NCBI GenBank assembly: GCA_023897205.1
Contig: JAHWDD010000007.1
Location: 3,348,001 to 3,412,000 of the forward strand
From: Exophiala sp. HKRS030
Lineage: Eukaryota > Ascomycota > Eurotiomycetes > Chaetothyriales > Herpotrichiellaceae
DNA length: 64,000 nucleotides
Direction: 5' to 3'
Made by a program: the position numbers and the translations under genes. The notes beneath the pieces were generated by a model. That model made no database searches. It was given only the letters and a program-made list of their open reading frames with translations, and was not told where the DNA came from. How positions within the stretch are numbered: position 1 is the stretch's first letter; every line of letters begins with the position of its first letter. Shown piece after piece: positions 1-12,067 of this stretch.

Positions 1-1135
1 ATGGGTCCGAAACTTGCGCACTCTCCTCTCTGCCGCACCCGTTCATGGTTTCTTCTTTCGAATGTGATAATCCTACGTACCACCAACTTCTGAGACTTGA
101 CTACTTGGTCATGATGCAACAGTAGCTTAACCAGCAGGAGCAAGTAGAAAGTGTAACTACTTGTCCAGGTACTTGCTTAGATGTTGAGAAGGATGACTCG
201 TTTGCAGATCCGGGACAACGGAGCGAGTACCCAAGTTCTTGATAGTTCGATCGGTGCTTGTGTGTGGACCCCTTCGTTTATTGAGTTTCTTTCGCCTCGG
301 GTGAAACACACGTTGTTGTCGTTTTGAGTTAGTTGTCGTTAGTTGGTGGGACATTCTCTGCGGGAGCCATCCACCTAGGTGCCATCGGTGCCGTGGGTGC
401 TAATAATGACTCCATCCGGGATATCGTAGCGTCACCTCTGCTAACTAACTAACTTGGACATGTCTAAGTACACTTGGTACCTAGCAGTCCGCTTTTGCTA
501 GGCTACATCAATTTCTATCAAGCCTGCATCCATTGACTGCGATCAGGATTCCCATATCTCCTGGAATTCTCCCACGGCACGGAACGTGTACATCCCGAGT
601 ATTTACATTATAGCACCAACTTAACTAAACTAGGACGCGTGGGAGGGCACGATCTTCTGGCTCGAGGGGCTCCAAACCAAACTGCTCAGGTACCAGGATT
701 GATTGCAGTGTCATGATTCGTCGTATTAATCCTGGATGCCTGACAAGCTCGATACGCTCGCACGCCACAGGAACAGATTAGACCTCACGGGCGAGGCACT
801 CGACTTACGGATGGCACAGGGACCGAAAACACAGAATCTATTTTCTTTGTCCTCAATCTCTACTGGAGACTCCGTGCTGGTGCTTACGCTGACAACTGTC
901 AAGCAAGGGCAAAGACATCACTCTTAGCGAGGTTTTGTTAGAACAGCACTGTTAGCCCTGGGGCATCGGCACTGTTCATCCTTGCTTTCGGCACGCTGTA
1001 GATGGCTGGGATTGCATGTCGTCTGAAGAATCATTCGAGAGCCGCTCTTTCTCTTCGTCCCTGGTGGTAAAGGTTGCTGGAACACCCGTTGTTCTTCCTC
1101 TTAGTCGTCGCTAGTTTCATCTATGCACACACAAC
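1..1135. other. Intergenic, no gene supported
   Basis: No open frame here resembles a known protein. The segment contains short repeated words of the CTAACTAACTAAC and CCACCTAGGTGCC kind that also occur in other intergenic spans of this window. It includes the 5' flank of the acetyltransferase gene that starts at 1136. Confidence 0.5.
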
Positions 1136-2115
1136 ATGCCGATACGTGTAGCACGGTACTCCGACCTCGATCAGATCGTCAATCTGCTGGCGGCAAGTTT
1201 CTCGGGAGAAGAACTGCACGATCATATATTCCCATACCGTCGACAGTATCCTGTCGATTATCTTCGAGCTTGGCGGCAAAAGATCGCGGAGTGGTGGTGG
1301 GATTACGACAGACTTTGGGTCGTTAACTACGAAACAGTTGACGATGAGGCACGGAGAGCTAGGCAACCTGAGAGGTTGACGGGGTTGCCCAGTGGCATAG
1401 AGCTGGTCTAGGTACAGAAATGGTCTGGGGCGTCAGGTGGTGGGATCCAAGTAAGTGCAATTAATCTTCCTTTTGTCTAAGTCTTACGAACAAAGACTTT
1501 TTGTTGAGCGAAGAACTCAACGTCGAGGCGAACCCCTTCTACTTTAGCCTTGTATCAGCTACGTTCCGTTTATGATGACCACATGTGGACATTCTGGGCA
1601 AGACTAATTGGTCCTCCTCAGGACGGCTCATTGTCAAGCTTGTCACGCTTTACAACATCATTCAACGCAGTCTTTTCACGAACCGAGCAGAACGATCACC
1701 TTCAATAACCGATCCTGTTCCGTTGAACAAATGGAACTTCGGTCCTTCGATGTGGCCATTCGTCTCGCATCATTTCACGGAACCCCCGTATAGACGCAAT
1801 CATTGGGAATTGAGTGTGCTCGGGGTCCATCCTGATTTCCATAAACGTAGTATAGGTCGTAGTTTAGTAGCGTGGGGTCTCCAGAGAGCAAGGTCCGACG
1901 GCGTACCGGCTGTCGTGATCGGAGCCAAAGGCACAGAGAATTTCTATCAGAGATGTGGCTTCGAATTGTATGTGGGAGCATGTCCGGACCAGGAATACGT
2001 CGAATCTGAGGCTGTGGATCGTGGTACAGAACCATCCAGGATACGTAATCCGCTGAGAGTCAGAAATCTCGGTGGCGGAGCTATCATGTGGACCAGGGTG
2101 AAGGAGGACGAATGA
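1136..2115 (+). CDS. GNAT-family N-acetyltransferase (frame broken by a 1-nt deletion)
   Basis: Predicted acetyl-CoA-dependent N-acetyltransferase of the fungal GNAT superfamily; the substrate is unknown. Exon 1 is 1136-1450 and exon 2 is 1622-2115, with an intron at 1451-1621 (GTAAGT donor, CAG acceptor). The splice joins WWDP to RRLIVKLVTLYN, as usual in this family. Exon 2 holds the acetyl-CoA-binding segment: LGVHPDFHKRSIGRSLV corresponds to motif A, followed by FYQRCGFE near the C-terminus. The reading frame breaks in a run of four G at 1381-1384. Upstream the frame reads ...PERLTG, and the conserved VAQWHRAGLG lies in the next frame. One extra G restores continuity and gives an exact 269-residue protein. 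A small intron there is less likely because no good GT-AG pair fits. The start at 1136 gives MPIRVARYSDLDQI, a typical GNAT N-terminus. Family certain; the break is either a sequencing error or a real lesion. Confidence 0.85.
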
Positions 2116-2678
2116 GTCGGCCAAACGAGAGATCTGTCTCATTTCCTTTAGATAAAATCTGAGGCTTAAACGTCGCAGTGTTGGCATCTAGAAGAAACTG
2201 ACAAGAAGATTGAGCGTAAAGTATCGAGGCCGGAGTCAGCAAAATTTCTGCGTATTTCCGAGGACGGCCCTCAACGGCGTCTTCCCCACGGTTCTCCGTA
2301 TCAAGGTCATACTGGGGCAGACTCAATGATTCAACTTCGTCAAAGAGCTTCACCAGTACAGATATCATTGTCTTCACTGGGACTAGCATCTTTGAACTGT
2401 GTCCAATGTGGAGAAAGTGCTCGTTGACACATCTCTGTCCACGATGCAGTGCTATAACACATTCTTGCATCAGGTTAACGACCGATCAGTGATCTCGACA
2501 CTCCCGATCTGTTCAGGCCTCGGACAGTCAATTGCTTGTTTGATTCGGAGGGACTTATTGAGGGATCAGGTATCACCGGGTTTCGACGGTCAGGGGCTCA
2601 CATTATAATCCGTAGGTGTACAGAGCTACAGCTCTGACAGTCGCATCGCAAAAGTCAACAGCATTTCAAGAGGCCCAT
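2116..2678. other. Convergent intergenic segment
   Basis: Lies between the stops of the acetyltransferase (plus) and the DUF3405 gene (minus). An open frame on the minus strand at 2084-2470 has no recognisable similarity and overlaps the acetyltransferase end, so it is not called. Nothing else is seen. Confidence 0.5.
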
Positions 2679-4940
2679 TCATTCGTACTTGATTGGATGT
2701 AGAACCATCATGGGCAAACACATCCTTCCACCTCCCTCACCAAGCTCCCAGTCGATTTCGTCGTTATTGTGCTCTCTTCCCAACCATCGACGCCACAGGT
2801 ATCCTGAGAACAAGGCGTTTGAATAGTAGCTCGCCCCGCGGAAGACATGCTCGCCGGGTCCAAAGACGCTACCACCGGGACCATGGAAATGTCCTTCTCC
2901 GTGGTCCATGCCTGCGGCCCTGCCCTCGGCCCCAACTGGAGCATTATTAAAAATCTCATTGGCATGTTCGGCGGGCCAATCGCGATCAAAATAGACAGGT
3001 AGAGGTGCGTGAACAGCTTTGAGACCATAATGCAACGCAATGGAGGCCGGATACATTTCTGGGAACATGGTGTGTTTGTTGCGCAGTGTCTCCTCGTGCA
3101 TCAGGAGAAGAAGACGACGAGAAAGACGCGAAGCGGTGATGAGAGCAGCACGTGTTGGTGGACGCTCGGTGTCATGTTCTTGCACCCGATAACCAGTGAT
3201 GTCGTCGCGGAAAGCCCATTGGGTCCTTGAAGGGTCGAAGAGTGGATTGAATGTAATCAGATCTGTAATGGATGCCGTCGAATTTGAAATATTCTGATTT
3301 GGAATCTCGAAACGATGTGAGCGAGATAGTTGCGGGCCCGAGATAGGTTGCTCTCCCAAGGATTGCCATGTCTCATTGATGCTGTTGGCAAATTCGTCAT
3401 AGGAGTTATTGAAAAGCGAAGGTACGAAAAATTGTGACGATCTTTCCCACGCAAAATTTTTAGGTTGCTTGTCAGCCCATGTGGATATTTGATGAAGCAG
3501 ATCATGATAATGGCCAGTGACTCTAATATCCATTTCCCAATGCCAGAAATAGTCATATTCAGGATGATTCGAAGCAAAATGCTGGAAAGGAAAATGAAGT
3601 GATCGATAAGCTTCGTAGATGTCGCCGCCAGAGAAATTAATAATACTGTCAGGGAATGGTGGAGGATAAAGCACCTTCATCTGCGGAACAGACCAGAGAG
3701 TACCCATGCCTTGGAATTCGTCTGGTAAGCTTGCTTTTAGTACCTCATCATACGTTTCTGGTGAATCCCAAATGGGTATCGAATCGTTTTGAACGTGAAT
3801 CAGAAAGTGAACCGTGTATTGACCCCGGAAGACAAGGCAAGCTCGCTTATGATGGCACGTAGCATCAAGATATCATACTCGGTGTATTCGTAGGTGTTCC
3901 AGGTACGAATGACGAATGCAGTGGGAGATTTGATGAGGTCCGAATTGGATTTTGAGCATTGTTGCTGAGCAAGACTCCAATTGACTTTGCTAAAGTCGCG
4001 TCCGAGTTCACCACTCAATCCATCACTGTCGCCTCGCAGTTCCAGACCAAGCCCACCTTGAGCCCTGGTGAAGCCATAACCATACTGTGCGAAGCGATTG
4101 ATTCTGTCGTAACAAATGTCCTCGTTGATGCCCAGTGCCCTGTGCGATCCTAGTAGAGGTGCTGGAAATCCTTGTGGCAAACCTCGATAAGCTGAAATGG
4201 ATGGCGGCAAGATCTCTTGCTGCTCGTCAAGGTAACAGGGGGTCCACTGAGCATCCAACAGTGACGGAAGTGGTTCCAGCTCAGGCTCGGACTTGGATAC
4301 ATCTATCGACTCTGGTTCAAGGGATTGACCTAAATTATACTGTTGTTCAGGCAGGTAAGAAGTAAAAGGCACGATCGTTTTTCGGCCTCGGAAGAACCCG
4401 TGGAGTCTGTTGTCGCAGTGTCAGTGTCCGCTCGTTTGCAATCATATAAGACGGCTTGTGCGCAGTTCGTCCGCCAAGAAAAAGGGGCATTGCAACCTAC
4501 GTTGGAAATTGTTCCCACCAGAAAAATTCACGGTCATATCTTCCGGTTGACTGCCCAAGTGGTACTGTCTCAAGTTCATCTTCAAATTCGAGATTGTCGC
4601 CGCTCGTATCGGAAGGAAGTTGATTTATCAGATCATCATAGGGAAGAAGATCCTCGATGATGTCCGTATTTTCAAAAGTGTCCCGAACTTGGTCAAATGG
4701 GCTCTGGAGCCACAGAAATCCCAAAAGGCAAAGAACGAGAAATCCAGTTGCCGAGCATAACGCCTTCCGTGTGCGCAATCTTGAGCGATTGTGATGATGA
4801 TGATAAGCACGTCGTGGTCGTGGTGATCCAAAGGAGCTCAGTAATCCATCACTGTCATCCTCTGTATCGACTCCATGGCCATGTGAATCGAGGGCAATAT
4901 AATTCCGCGTGGTGAACTTAGGCAAGAGTTCCACAGGCAT
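2679..4940 (-). CDS. DUF3405 family membrane protein (frame broken by a 1-nt deletion)
   Basis: Fungal DUF3405 protein; the biochemical role is unknown, although the family has a glycosyltransferase-like look. Exon 1 is 4940-4501 and exon 2 is 4406-2679, with an intron at 4407-4500 (GTAGGT...ACAG). The start at 4940 gives MPVELLPKFTTRNYIAL, followed by a basic stretch and one hydrophobic membrane segment (TGFLVLCLLGFLWL, about residues 66-80), so a type II membrane protein is expected. The family core includes RTWNTYEYTEYDILMLRAIISEL, then VHFLIHVQND, MGTLWSVPQMK and YDYFWHWEMDIRVTGHY (read across the gene). At 3823-3826 (CCCC on plus, GGGG in the gene) the frame shifts: SSG is followed out of frame by QYTVHFLIHVQ. 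One added base restores SSGGQYTVHF and a 722-residue protein with total length divisible by three. Confidence 0.88.
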
Positions 4941-6176
4941 TCCAATTAGGCGGTGATGATGACGGTCGTCAGGCGCTCTGCCTGTGGTTCCACCTCTATG
5001 TGCGGGTTCACTTAAGGGGAGCCAAGTTTGGCGGGGCAGTGGACATGACAGAGCGACACGTGCGATAGGCTCCAAGACAGTTGAATTGTACTTGCGCAGA
5101 ACCCAGGTAGTATGCGCAAACCGTCGCCGATACTTTGGTATAGGTCTCGATGCAAATACGAAGATAGAAGGCAAACTCGCAAGTTTTGTTGAAGATTTGA
5201 TCATTCATTTTCTGCCACACCGATGGGGCTCCGAGCTACCTATGGCTTTTTGGCTCATCTAACTCAACTCGGTAGGTTATTAGGTCAAAGGGCCGAGGGC
5301 CGCAAGGAAGCCTGCAGTTTGATCAGGAATAGACGCTAGAATCGAATGATACTTCACCCGTGCCAAGGTCAAGCAGCGACCGGGTTGCGGATGGCTTGAG
5401 AAAGCGCAATTCTAGGTGGATTTGCAGGAGATGGGGGCAAATCCTTCACCTGGAATGTAACCGAGATGCTTAATGAATGGCCTTGAGCGGGCCGGAGGAC
5501 TCATTAACTAGGGCCAGAGAAGGACCTTTCCAGCACTCGCCCATGAGATGACTGGGGCTAAGGAGCCCTTATCTCCCCTAGGATCTTATGGTTTTGCCAC
5601 GAGATTAAATCGCAATTCCCATTTGATGGCGAGTGGCGCTTGGAAACCACCGGTTTTCTTGGCTAGCGAGGCTCTAGAACAAAACGGTAAATGGAAAACC
5701 TCGTGTCCTCAGTCCTTGGGGTTAGGGCCTTCAGACGGTCGACCCAAGGCACTGAGGTATCCGATGATGGCCTTGGAATTGATGGGTTTTAGTTAGCTAA
5801 CTAGGGGAGACCGAATGAAATGGTGCCCGACTTAGGTAAACGGTCGCTCACTCTCCTTCCTCGACGTGATGCTGAGTCCTGAGTCTTCCATGAAGACTTG
5901 CCCTCGTTGAGACGTGCCTCACGTGCCTTCATGAGAACATCTATCCATAGAGTCCAGCTTTCGTGCACTTTACCCTCGTCTCCTCACGTTGCTCGACGCC
6001 AGCAACAATTACAATTAGTCATCCATATTAACATTTATGACACTTGCTCAATCCAGGATGTTTCGAAGGATCAGGATCAGGATCAGGGATCGAATCCTTC
6101 CTGTCGCAAATCTTACATTTTCGCTTCCCCTTTTATGCAGATTGAACGGTTTGTGATATTGAAACAATCCTCCAAA
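4941..6176. other. Intergenic, no gene supported
   Basis: Divergent spacer between the DUF3405 gene and the SDR gene. Contains short words such as TTAGCTAACTAGGG near 5790 that recur in other spacers. A GATCAG tandem repeat of about four units lies near 6068-6092 in the presumed 5' leader of the SDR gene. No protein-like open frame was recognised. Confidence 0.5.
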
Positions 6177-7010
6177 ATGCCAACCGCCGTCGTGACTGGA
6201 GCGAACAGTGGCATTGCCCACGCCTTTGCCAAAATCCTGGTTGATGAGGTTAGCACTTTCGTCCCGTTGTTCAATACCTACCTCATATAGAGCCGACCGT
6301 CAGATGACCATGAGGTAGGGATACAAAGTCTATGCATTAGACAAAGATCAAGGCGAGGGTCTCGCTGCACTTTCCTCCAAGGCCAGCACAGGCACGCTGG
6401 ACGTGACCTCGGTCGAGTCCATTTTGAAGTTCAAAGGCGATCTCCAGGACGAGACAATCGATCTCTTACTCAACATTGCAGGTTCGTTTCCAACATCGGG
6501 CTAACCGTCTATAGGACAAAAAGAATCTAATCAATAAAACAAACAGGAGTCGCCTCTGGGACCGACAAAGACGGCCTGGAGACGACAAACATTGGCATTC
6601 TACAGCAGACGTTCGCAGTCAATACGTTTGGTCCCTTGCTGCTAACACAGGCACTACTTCCCAATCTGTTGCAGTCGCCCAACCCAAAGATCGGGATTGT
6701 ATCAAGCCGCGTTGGATCCGTGGGCGATAATAGCACAGGCGGACATTATGCTTATCGCGCATCCAAGGCGGCAGTCAATTCCATCGGCAAAAGCCTGGCG
6801 GTCGACTTGAAAGACAAGGGCGTCGTCGTGACGATTCTGCATCCGGGCATCGTCAAGACCAATATCTTTCCCCAGGGCACCACTATCCCGCCAGGTGCTG
6901 TGGAGCCCGAGGAGGCTGCAAGGAAGCTCTGGGAGAATATTGTCACTAAGAAGGGCATCGAGCAGACAGGCAAGTTCTGGCATAGGGAAGGCCATGAGTT
7001 GCCTTGGTAA
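6177..7010 (+). CDS. Short-chain dehydrogenase/reductase (C-factor-like)
   Basis: NAD(P)-dependent short-chain dehydrogenase, 232 residues, probably cytosolic; the substrate is unknown. Exons are 6177-6248, 6319-6481 and 6547-7010. The introns (6249-6318 and 6482-6546) are both GT-AG and restore the frame exactly. The N-terminal nucleotide-binding loop reads TGANSGIAHAFA, a variant of TGxxxGxG in which the last Gly is Ala. NIAG marks the NAG-type motif. The catalytic Tyr-Lys pair is Y148 and K152 in YRASK, with VSSRVGS providing the catalytic Ser. HPGIVKTNIF is the usual PG segment after beta-6. It lies upstream of, and in the same direction as, the flavin oxidoreductase at 7907, with which it may form a metabolic group. 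The size and CsgA-like C-terminal half point to the short C-factor-like subgroup. Confidence 0.88.
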
Positions 7011-7906
7011 TTGCCTGGGTGAGGTGAGTATATAACTTCATATGTGTATATATTCATCTTTTGTATAAGACACATGGACACAGATTTACAGACCGAGTAT
7101 ACTGATATTTGTAGTCCTCGATATCGTCAATAATGAACGAAGATTTTTCGTCTCTCTATGATCTTCTCCATAAGTCAATGTGTCTTGGTTCCACAGGCAG
7201 AAAAAAGATCCCCCTCCCACCCCCCACCACCTCCGCCTTCGAACCGCTGATACCGGAGCTGGCCATTCTCGGCAATCGGCCCTGATTCTGCCATATTTTC
7301 TTGTTCGAATTCCTTACCCCAAAAGAATCGCAAAGTTTCTGTTTCTCCATCTCGTCGCTCAAATCACCTCGGCAAAGTGTGTTGGGGCACAGATAATTCG
7401 TGATTTGTACGGAGTCCAACCGGTTACCCTCTACCCTCTATGCTGTTTTGTCAGCCATAATTGCGTTATCATGTTTAGTGGTGTCTATTTCTCCCTGGGC
7501 CGTCCTATCATTGTGCAATAATATACTGCTTATATCACTTGCGATCCTTCGTTGAAGGCCTGTCTTAGAAATCAACAATTTTCGTGCATCACGTCAGGGA
7601 CTCTTGAAGATCGCTGACTCGGCTGAAGACGCGCCCTTTAGCTTCGTCATCGCTTGCCTTGTTACAGCTTACACGACTCTCGAGTTCATTTTTTATTTAT
7701 CCGGATTGAGGAGGCCAGGTAGACATTCATTGAACGGAGAAGCTTGATCGATTGTACTAAAGCAACGATCACACGCTGGGAGTAACTTTTCTCGCTATTG
7801 ACCCGGAATCTTTTAAATATCGTCCATGCTGTTGTCAAGTCAAGATTAACATTTTACATTTTCTCAAATCTGGTTGCTGAACAACTCATTACCCAAAAGC
7901 ACCGCA
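7011..7906. other. Spacer before the flavin oxidoreductase
   Basis: About 0.9 kb with no recognised coding sequence. A C-rich stretch (CCCCCTCCCACCCCCC) lies near 7210. The 3' half should contain the promoter and leader of the gene at 7907. Confidence 0.45.
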
Positions 7907-9277
7907 ATGGCGTCCGCAATCACTGATCCCGGCATCAACGCTGGGGTCGAGAACATCCCCTACTTCACACCAAAGCACCAAAGCGACCCCGGTGTGCCCT
8001 TTGACCCATCAAAGCCCACACCCACGCTGTTTACTCCCCTCAAGATCCGCGGCGCCACGTTGCGCAACCGCATCATTGTTGCGCCCATGTGCCAGTACAG
8101 CACAGCGCCAACTGGACCAGATGCCGGAAAGTTGACCGATTATCACATCGCGACTCTGGGTCATTACGCCTTGAAAGGCGCTAGCTTGGTTTTCATCGAA
8201 GCCACCGGTGTTCAGCCAAACGGTCGCATCTCTCCTAACTGCCCTGGCCTCTGGAGTGATGACCAGATCGAAAGCTTCAAACGTGTCTCCGATTTCATCC
8301 GATCACAAGGTGCCCTTTCCGGTATTCAGCTTGCCCATGCTGGCCGCAAGGCGAGTACTGTACCACCTTGGGTAGCCGGCCGACTAGGTAAACCCACGGG
8401 AGCACGCGCAACCAGAGAAGCAGGTGGATGGCCAGAGGATGTGGTTGGCCCAATGGGGGGGCCAGGTGAGACTTGGGATGGGAAGGGCGAAGAAGGTGGC
8501 TTTTATGCGCCACGTCAACTCTCTGTCGCAGATATCCAAGACCTAGTCCAAGCATTTGCAGATGCTGCACGACGCGCTATCAAAGCCGGTATCGACGTTA
8601 TTGAGATTCACTCTGCCCATGGCTATCTCTTACATCAATTCATCAGCCCTGTGACAAACAGGAGAACCGATCAATATGGTGGGTCTTTTGAAAATCGAAC
8701 ACGCATCTTAATCGAGGTGATTGAGGCGATCCGCAAGGCCATACCCGAAACAACACCTCTGTTTCTACGCATCAGCTCTACTGAGTGGTTAGATGAGAGC
8801 GAGGTCGGCAAGAAGTTCGGTAGCTGGACTGTTGAAGATACCATTCGCCTTGCCCGTCTCCTACCAGCTCTTGGGGTAGACTTGTTGGACGTGAGCTCCG
8901 GCGGCAACCATCCAGAACAACGTATCAACATGTTCGCATCTAAAGATTACCAGACCAAGATCGCAAATCAAATTCGTCAAGATATGAAAGCCTCCAAATT
9001 GCAGCTTCTCATCGGAGCCGTTGGCTTGATTACCGAGGCCGAGCAAGCCAAAAACATTGTAGATGATGGTACAACCGAGGCGAGCATCGGGGAGGAGGCT
9101 GCGGCAGCCAAAGCCATGACGGAGCAAGGTCCCGGAAAAGAGCCGATGGCTGATGTTATCCTCGTTGCGAGACAGTTCATGCGCGAACCGGAATGGGTGT
9201 TGAGAGTTGCGTGGAAATTAGGTCTTGATGTGGCATGGCCAAATCAATTTCTGCGGGTGAGGTTTCCAAAGTTGTGA
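7907..9277 (+). CDS. NADH:flavin oxidoreductase, old yellow enzyme family (YqjM-like)
   Basis: FMN-dependent ene-reductase of the class III (YqjM-like) old yellow enzyme family. It reduces activated C=C bonds with NAD(P)H. Single exon, 456 residues from ATG 7907 (MASAITDPGIN); an in-frame ATG 33 nt upstream is possible but less likely. After an N-terminal extension the barrel begins with LFTPLKIRGATLRNRIIVAPMCQYS. The Cys in PMCQYS is the redox-sensing residue typical of YqjM-type enzymes. IQLAHAGRKA, the substrate-binding histidines in HSAHGYLLHQF, and NRRTDQYGGS are all present. The C-terminal half carries the phosphate-binding region, with an acidic/Ala insertion (EASIGEEAAAAKA) before the conserved ADVILVARQFMREP. 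It sits between an SDR gene and a Zn2Cys6 regulator, which suggests a shared pathway. Confidence 0.95.
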   Translation: MASAITDPGINAGVENIPYFTPKHQSDPGVPFDPSKPTPTLFTPLKIRGATLRNRIIVAPMCQYSTAPTGPDAGKLTDYHIATLGHYALKGASLVFIEATGVQPNGRISPNCPGLWSDDQIESFKRVSDFIRSQGALSGIQLAHAGRKASTVPPWVAGRLGKPTGARATREAGGWPEDVVGPMGGPGETWDGKGEEGGFYAPRQLSVADIQDLVQAFADAARRAIKAGIDVIEIHSAHGYLLHQFISPVTNRRTDQYGGSFENRTRILIEVIEAIRKAIPETTPLFLRISSTEWLDESEVGKKFGSWTVEDTIRLARLLPALGVDLLDVSSGGNHPEQRINMFASKDYQTKIANQIRQDMKASKLQLLIGAVGLITEAEQAKNIVDDGTTEASIGEEAAAAKAMTEQGPGKEPMADVILVARQFMREPEWVLRVAWKLGLDVAWPNQFLRVRFPKL

Positions 9278-9579
9278 ACTGGGAGCCTATCGATCGAGCT
9301 TGGTGAACCAGCACCATGATACAGAGTGACGTTTGCATTCGCAGCATAGAGCACACAGTGAGACAGCTTTAGATTTAGGGATTAGAGAGTAGTTGCCGGC
9401 GATCGTGCATGTAGTAACCCGAGATGTGGATGTATAGTTTAGCATTACCAATTCAGAACTTGACTTTCCAGAACTGGTGTGTTCGTGTTTGAAAGGGATA
9501 TGTGAAAGTCCATAGAGACCTAAACGCGACATATATGTTGATCTGTCGCAGTTGGCAAATTGATTGCAGTTCTGAGCTT
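9278..9579. other. Convergent spacer
   Basis: Short region between the stops of the flavin oxidoreductase and the Zn2Cys6 factor. No gene or repeat seen. Confidence 0.5.
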
Positions 9580-12067
9580 TCAACACAATTCGAGCCAGTC
9601 CAAATTGACAAGGTGTTGACTGTACCAGGCATCATCGATAAAATCTGTGCCGTGTGGGTTAAATTGGCTGAACTCCATCTGAGATGCGTTTGGCTGCACA
9701 GTGTTCATCTCAAGGTTGATAGCTTGTGAGTTTGCAAGACGAGATCCAGTTGTTTGCGCACGTAACGACTTCAAGACTTGGATGGCTCTAGGGGCCGATT
9801 GAATCTGTTGCTTGTAGTGTTCCATGATGGATAGGCATCGGTGCCAATTGATCTCGAATGAAGGTTGTATGAGGTCTTCATCCACTAGTGGACAGTTCAA
9901 GCCGGCGAGAAGAATCGTCGCCGCAGCAAAAGTGACTACAAGGTGTAAGAATATGGTTCTGCCAACAAATGAGGGAACCTCGCAACTTACAATACACCGA
10001 ATGCCAACCTGAACTGCGATAGGTAGTGTCAAGATGCTGGTGCAGACACTCGATCAAATATTGAGCAGTCTTGATACAAAGGTTGCAACAACTCTTGACT
10101 ATTTCCGCATCCAATGAAGTTGGTTTGATTGTAGCAGCAGTTAGTTCCGAACGTCTTTTCGTGGCCACAAGAAGGAGAGGTCGCAGTAGAAGTACTCGCG
10201 TATAGAGATAGCTGTGGCAGTATCCATTAGTTTCGCTCGAATACCCTAGCCGCGCCACGTACCGACAATATAAAACCTGCTCCTGGATTTGAACACTGGT
10301 ATTTTGTTCCTTGGGAGCACGACATGCCGAAATTGCACCGCGAATGTAGTCCGGGACAGTGTCAGCAAATTCTTCGAGTCGGCGATTCAAGACCAAAACT
10401 TTGGAGATCATCTCTCGAACATGAGAATCGTCCTCACCCTTGCCATCGAGGTCCTTGCTTAGATGCTCCGCGTAGAAGAAATTCAGAATTTCGTCCAAGA
10501 TGCTGAACAAGTTTGAAGATGATATAAGTAAAGCAAGGCGTGATGGAATATGGCTGGGTTGTTGGCCTTGGCCTTCAGCCAGTAGATATTCGTCATCGAT
10601 CAACGCCGGCAACGGTACGTCCCAGTTCTTGGTCACCATGGTCGGCCGTCCAAAGGTCATGGAGACCAATCTGTGAAAGTCAGTTTAGTCAAAGGGTACA
10701 TATAATGGAAGTGGCGTACTTGTCCAGAACGACGCATGAATGCCAGATCCTGCGCCTCATCTCTCTATTTACCTGACTCTCCGGTCTGGTCTTAGTCATG
10801 TCAAGATGTAGACCCAAACTCTGCGCTGTTCTAATGGCGAGTCCAATCACGTTCCAACATCTGCTAGCATATTGGGTCGACTGAAGATAGACTCCTGTGA
10901 GCACAAGCATTTGCACCAATGACACAGATATTGAATCAAGCATATCATAGACAAAGATCTTTCGCGACCTCTGGTAGAAGTCGTCGGCAATGGCAACCTT
11001 GTGCTGGGGTGCCACTGAATGACTGAATTGACAACCAATGGACAACACCAGGTTCAACGTAGAAGCAAATATGACTTCATTGACATCTGACAAGTCGCCA
11101 TCAGTACCCTTGCCGTCGTCACTTGACCATAGCTGCGAGTATTTCTCCATGAAAGAAGTTTTGTGAAGAACAGGAAAGAGTGGGTGGATGAACTCCCAAT
11201 AGCATTGGACATAGTCATTTGCGGTTTTGCGTGGAGGTAGCAGGAATGCCCTGGCATCTCTTTCGAGCATGGGCACTGGCTGAGCCGTGACTGGTCGATC
11301 AGCCTGAAAACGATGCCCTGCATGGCGAGGACCATGTTGAGTGCCATGGTCTGTACTGATGACACGGTTGGTTCGCTCACTTGCTCCGTGAGTAAAACTG
11401 CGGACAAAGGCAATGGTCGACGAACCACCATAAACTAGATGATCTTCCGAAGACGTCGTGACAGTGGCCAAGGCGTCGACTTCGTGGGTCACATGATCGA
11501 CGTGTGGTCGGCCTACAGAAGAATGCAGTTGGACAGGTCCAGTAGACGATGAGATTCCTGACGGGGATGTGGGAGAATCATCTCCCTGATGATAGCCTGG
11601 GACGGCTTTGGCTGGAGCCTGAGTGGAATCTGCATGAAGCATTAGTTGGAGTGCTCCGGATACGTGACCAAAACGTACAAGTGGTTGTTTCCCTAGTCCG
11701 GTGGAAATATTCCGTCTCGCTGTCTCGCTGGTCTGCTTGGCTAGACGGTATCAACGTCAGGGTGGAAAACTCTGAGTGGACTGGGGCGTAATTACATCTG
11801 CTCCTCATCGGCAACGTTCATATATACACAGGTGGCACCAACCCCGCGACCTGTGCAAGCGCGACAGATGGGAAGTGTTCCATCACAACGGGTCTTCCGT
11901 CTTCGACAAGCCCGGCATGCAAGCCTCACCTTTCGCCTCTTGGGCTTTGGGACTTCGAAGTTCTGTGAATGGCTATCCCTGCCTGGTGAGATGGTCACCG
12001 AGGTCGGTGTCAGTACAGTTCCATGTTGAGGTGTGGCTGGTTGGGTGTCTGAAAGGCTGTTGGACAT
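9580..12067 (-). CDS. Zn2Cys6 fungal-type transcription factor with Fungal_trans domain
   Basis: Binuclear zinc-cluster activator or repressor, 742 residues, nuclear. Exons (minus) are 12067-11796, 11740-11679, 11629-10720, 10670-10263, 10211-9991 and 9935-9580. The introns are 11741-11795, 11630-11678, 10671-10719, 10212-10262 and 9936-9990. All are GT-AG and 49-55 nt, and the summed length is divisible by three. ATG 12067 (MSNSLSDTQP) precedes a basic run (KPKRRKVR) and the cluster CRACRRRKTRCDG...CRACTG...TCVY. The middle domain shows the Fungal_trans signature around YWEFIHPLFPVLHKTSFMEKY and LGLHLD, then RRRIWHSCVVLDKLVSMTFGRP across an intron. YLYTRVLLLRPLLL and GWHSVYFTFAAATILLAG follow. 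The gene is flanked by oxidoreductases and diverges from a membrane-protein gene, so it may regulate this block. The first two introns were placed by frame restoration only. Confidence 0.9.

Noticed and set aside
1320..1376. Small intron to repair the acetyltransferase frame
   Set aside because: No good donor and branch combination; one added G in the G4 run gives the conserved sequence exactly.
2084..2470. Minus-strand open frame of 128 codons overlapping the acetyltransferase end
   Set aside because: No similarity to known proteins, overlaps a real gene and has no supporting splice or context signals.
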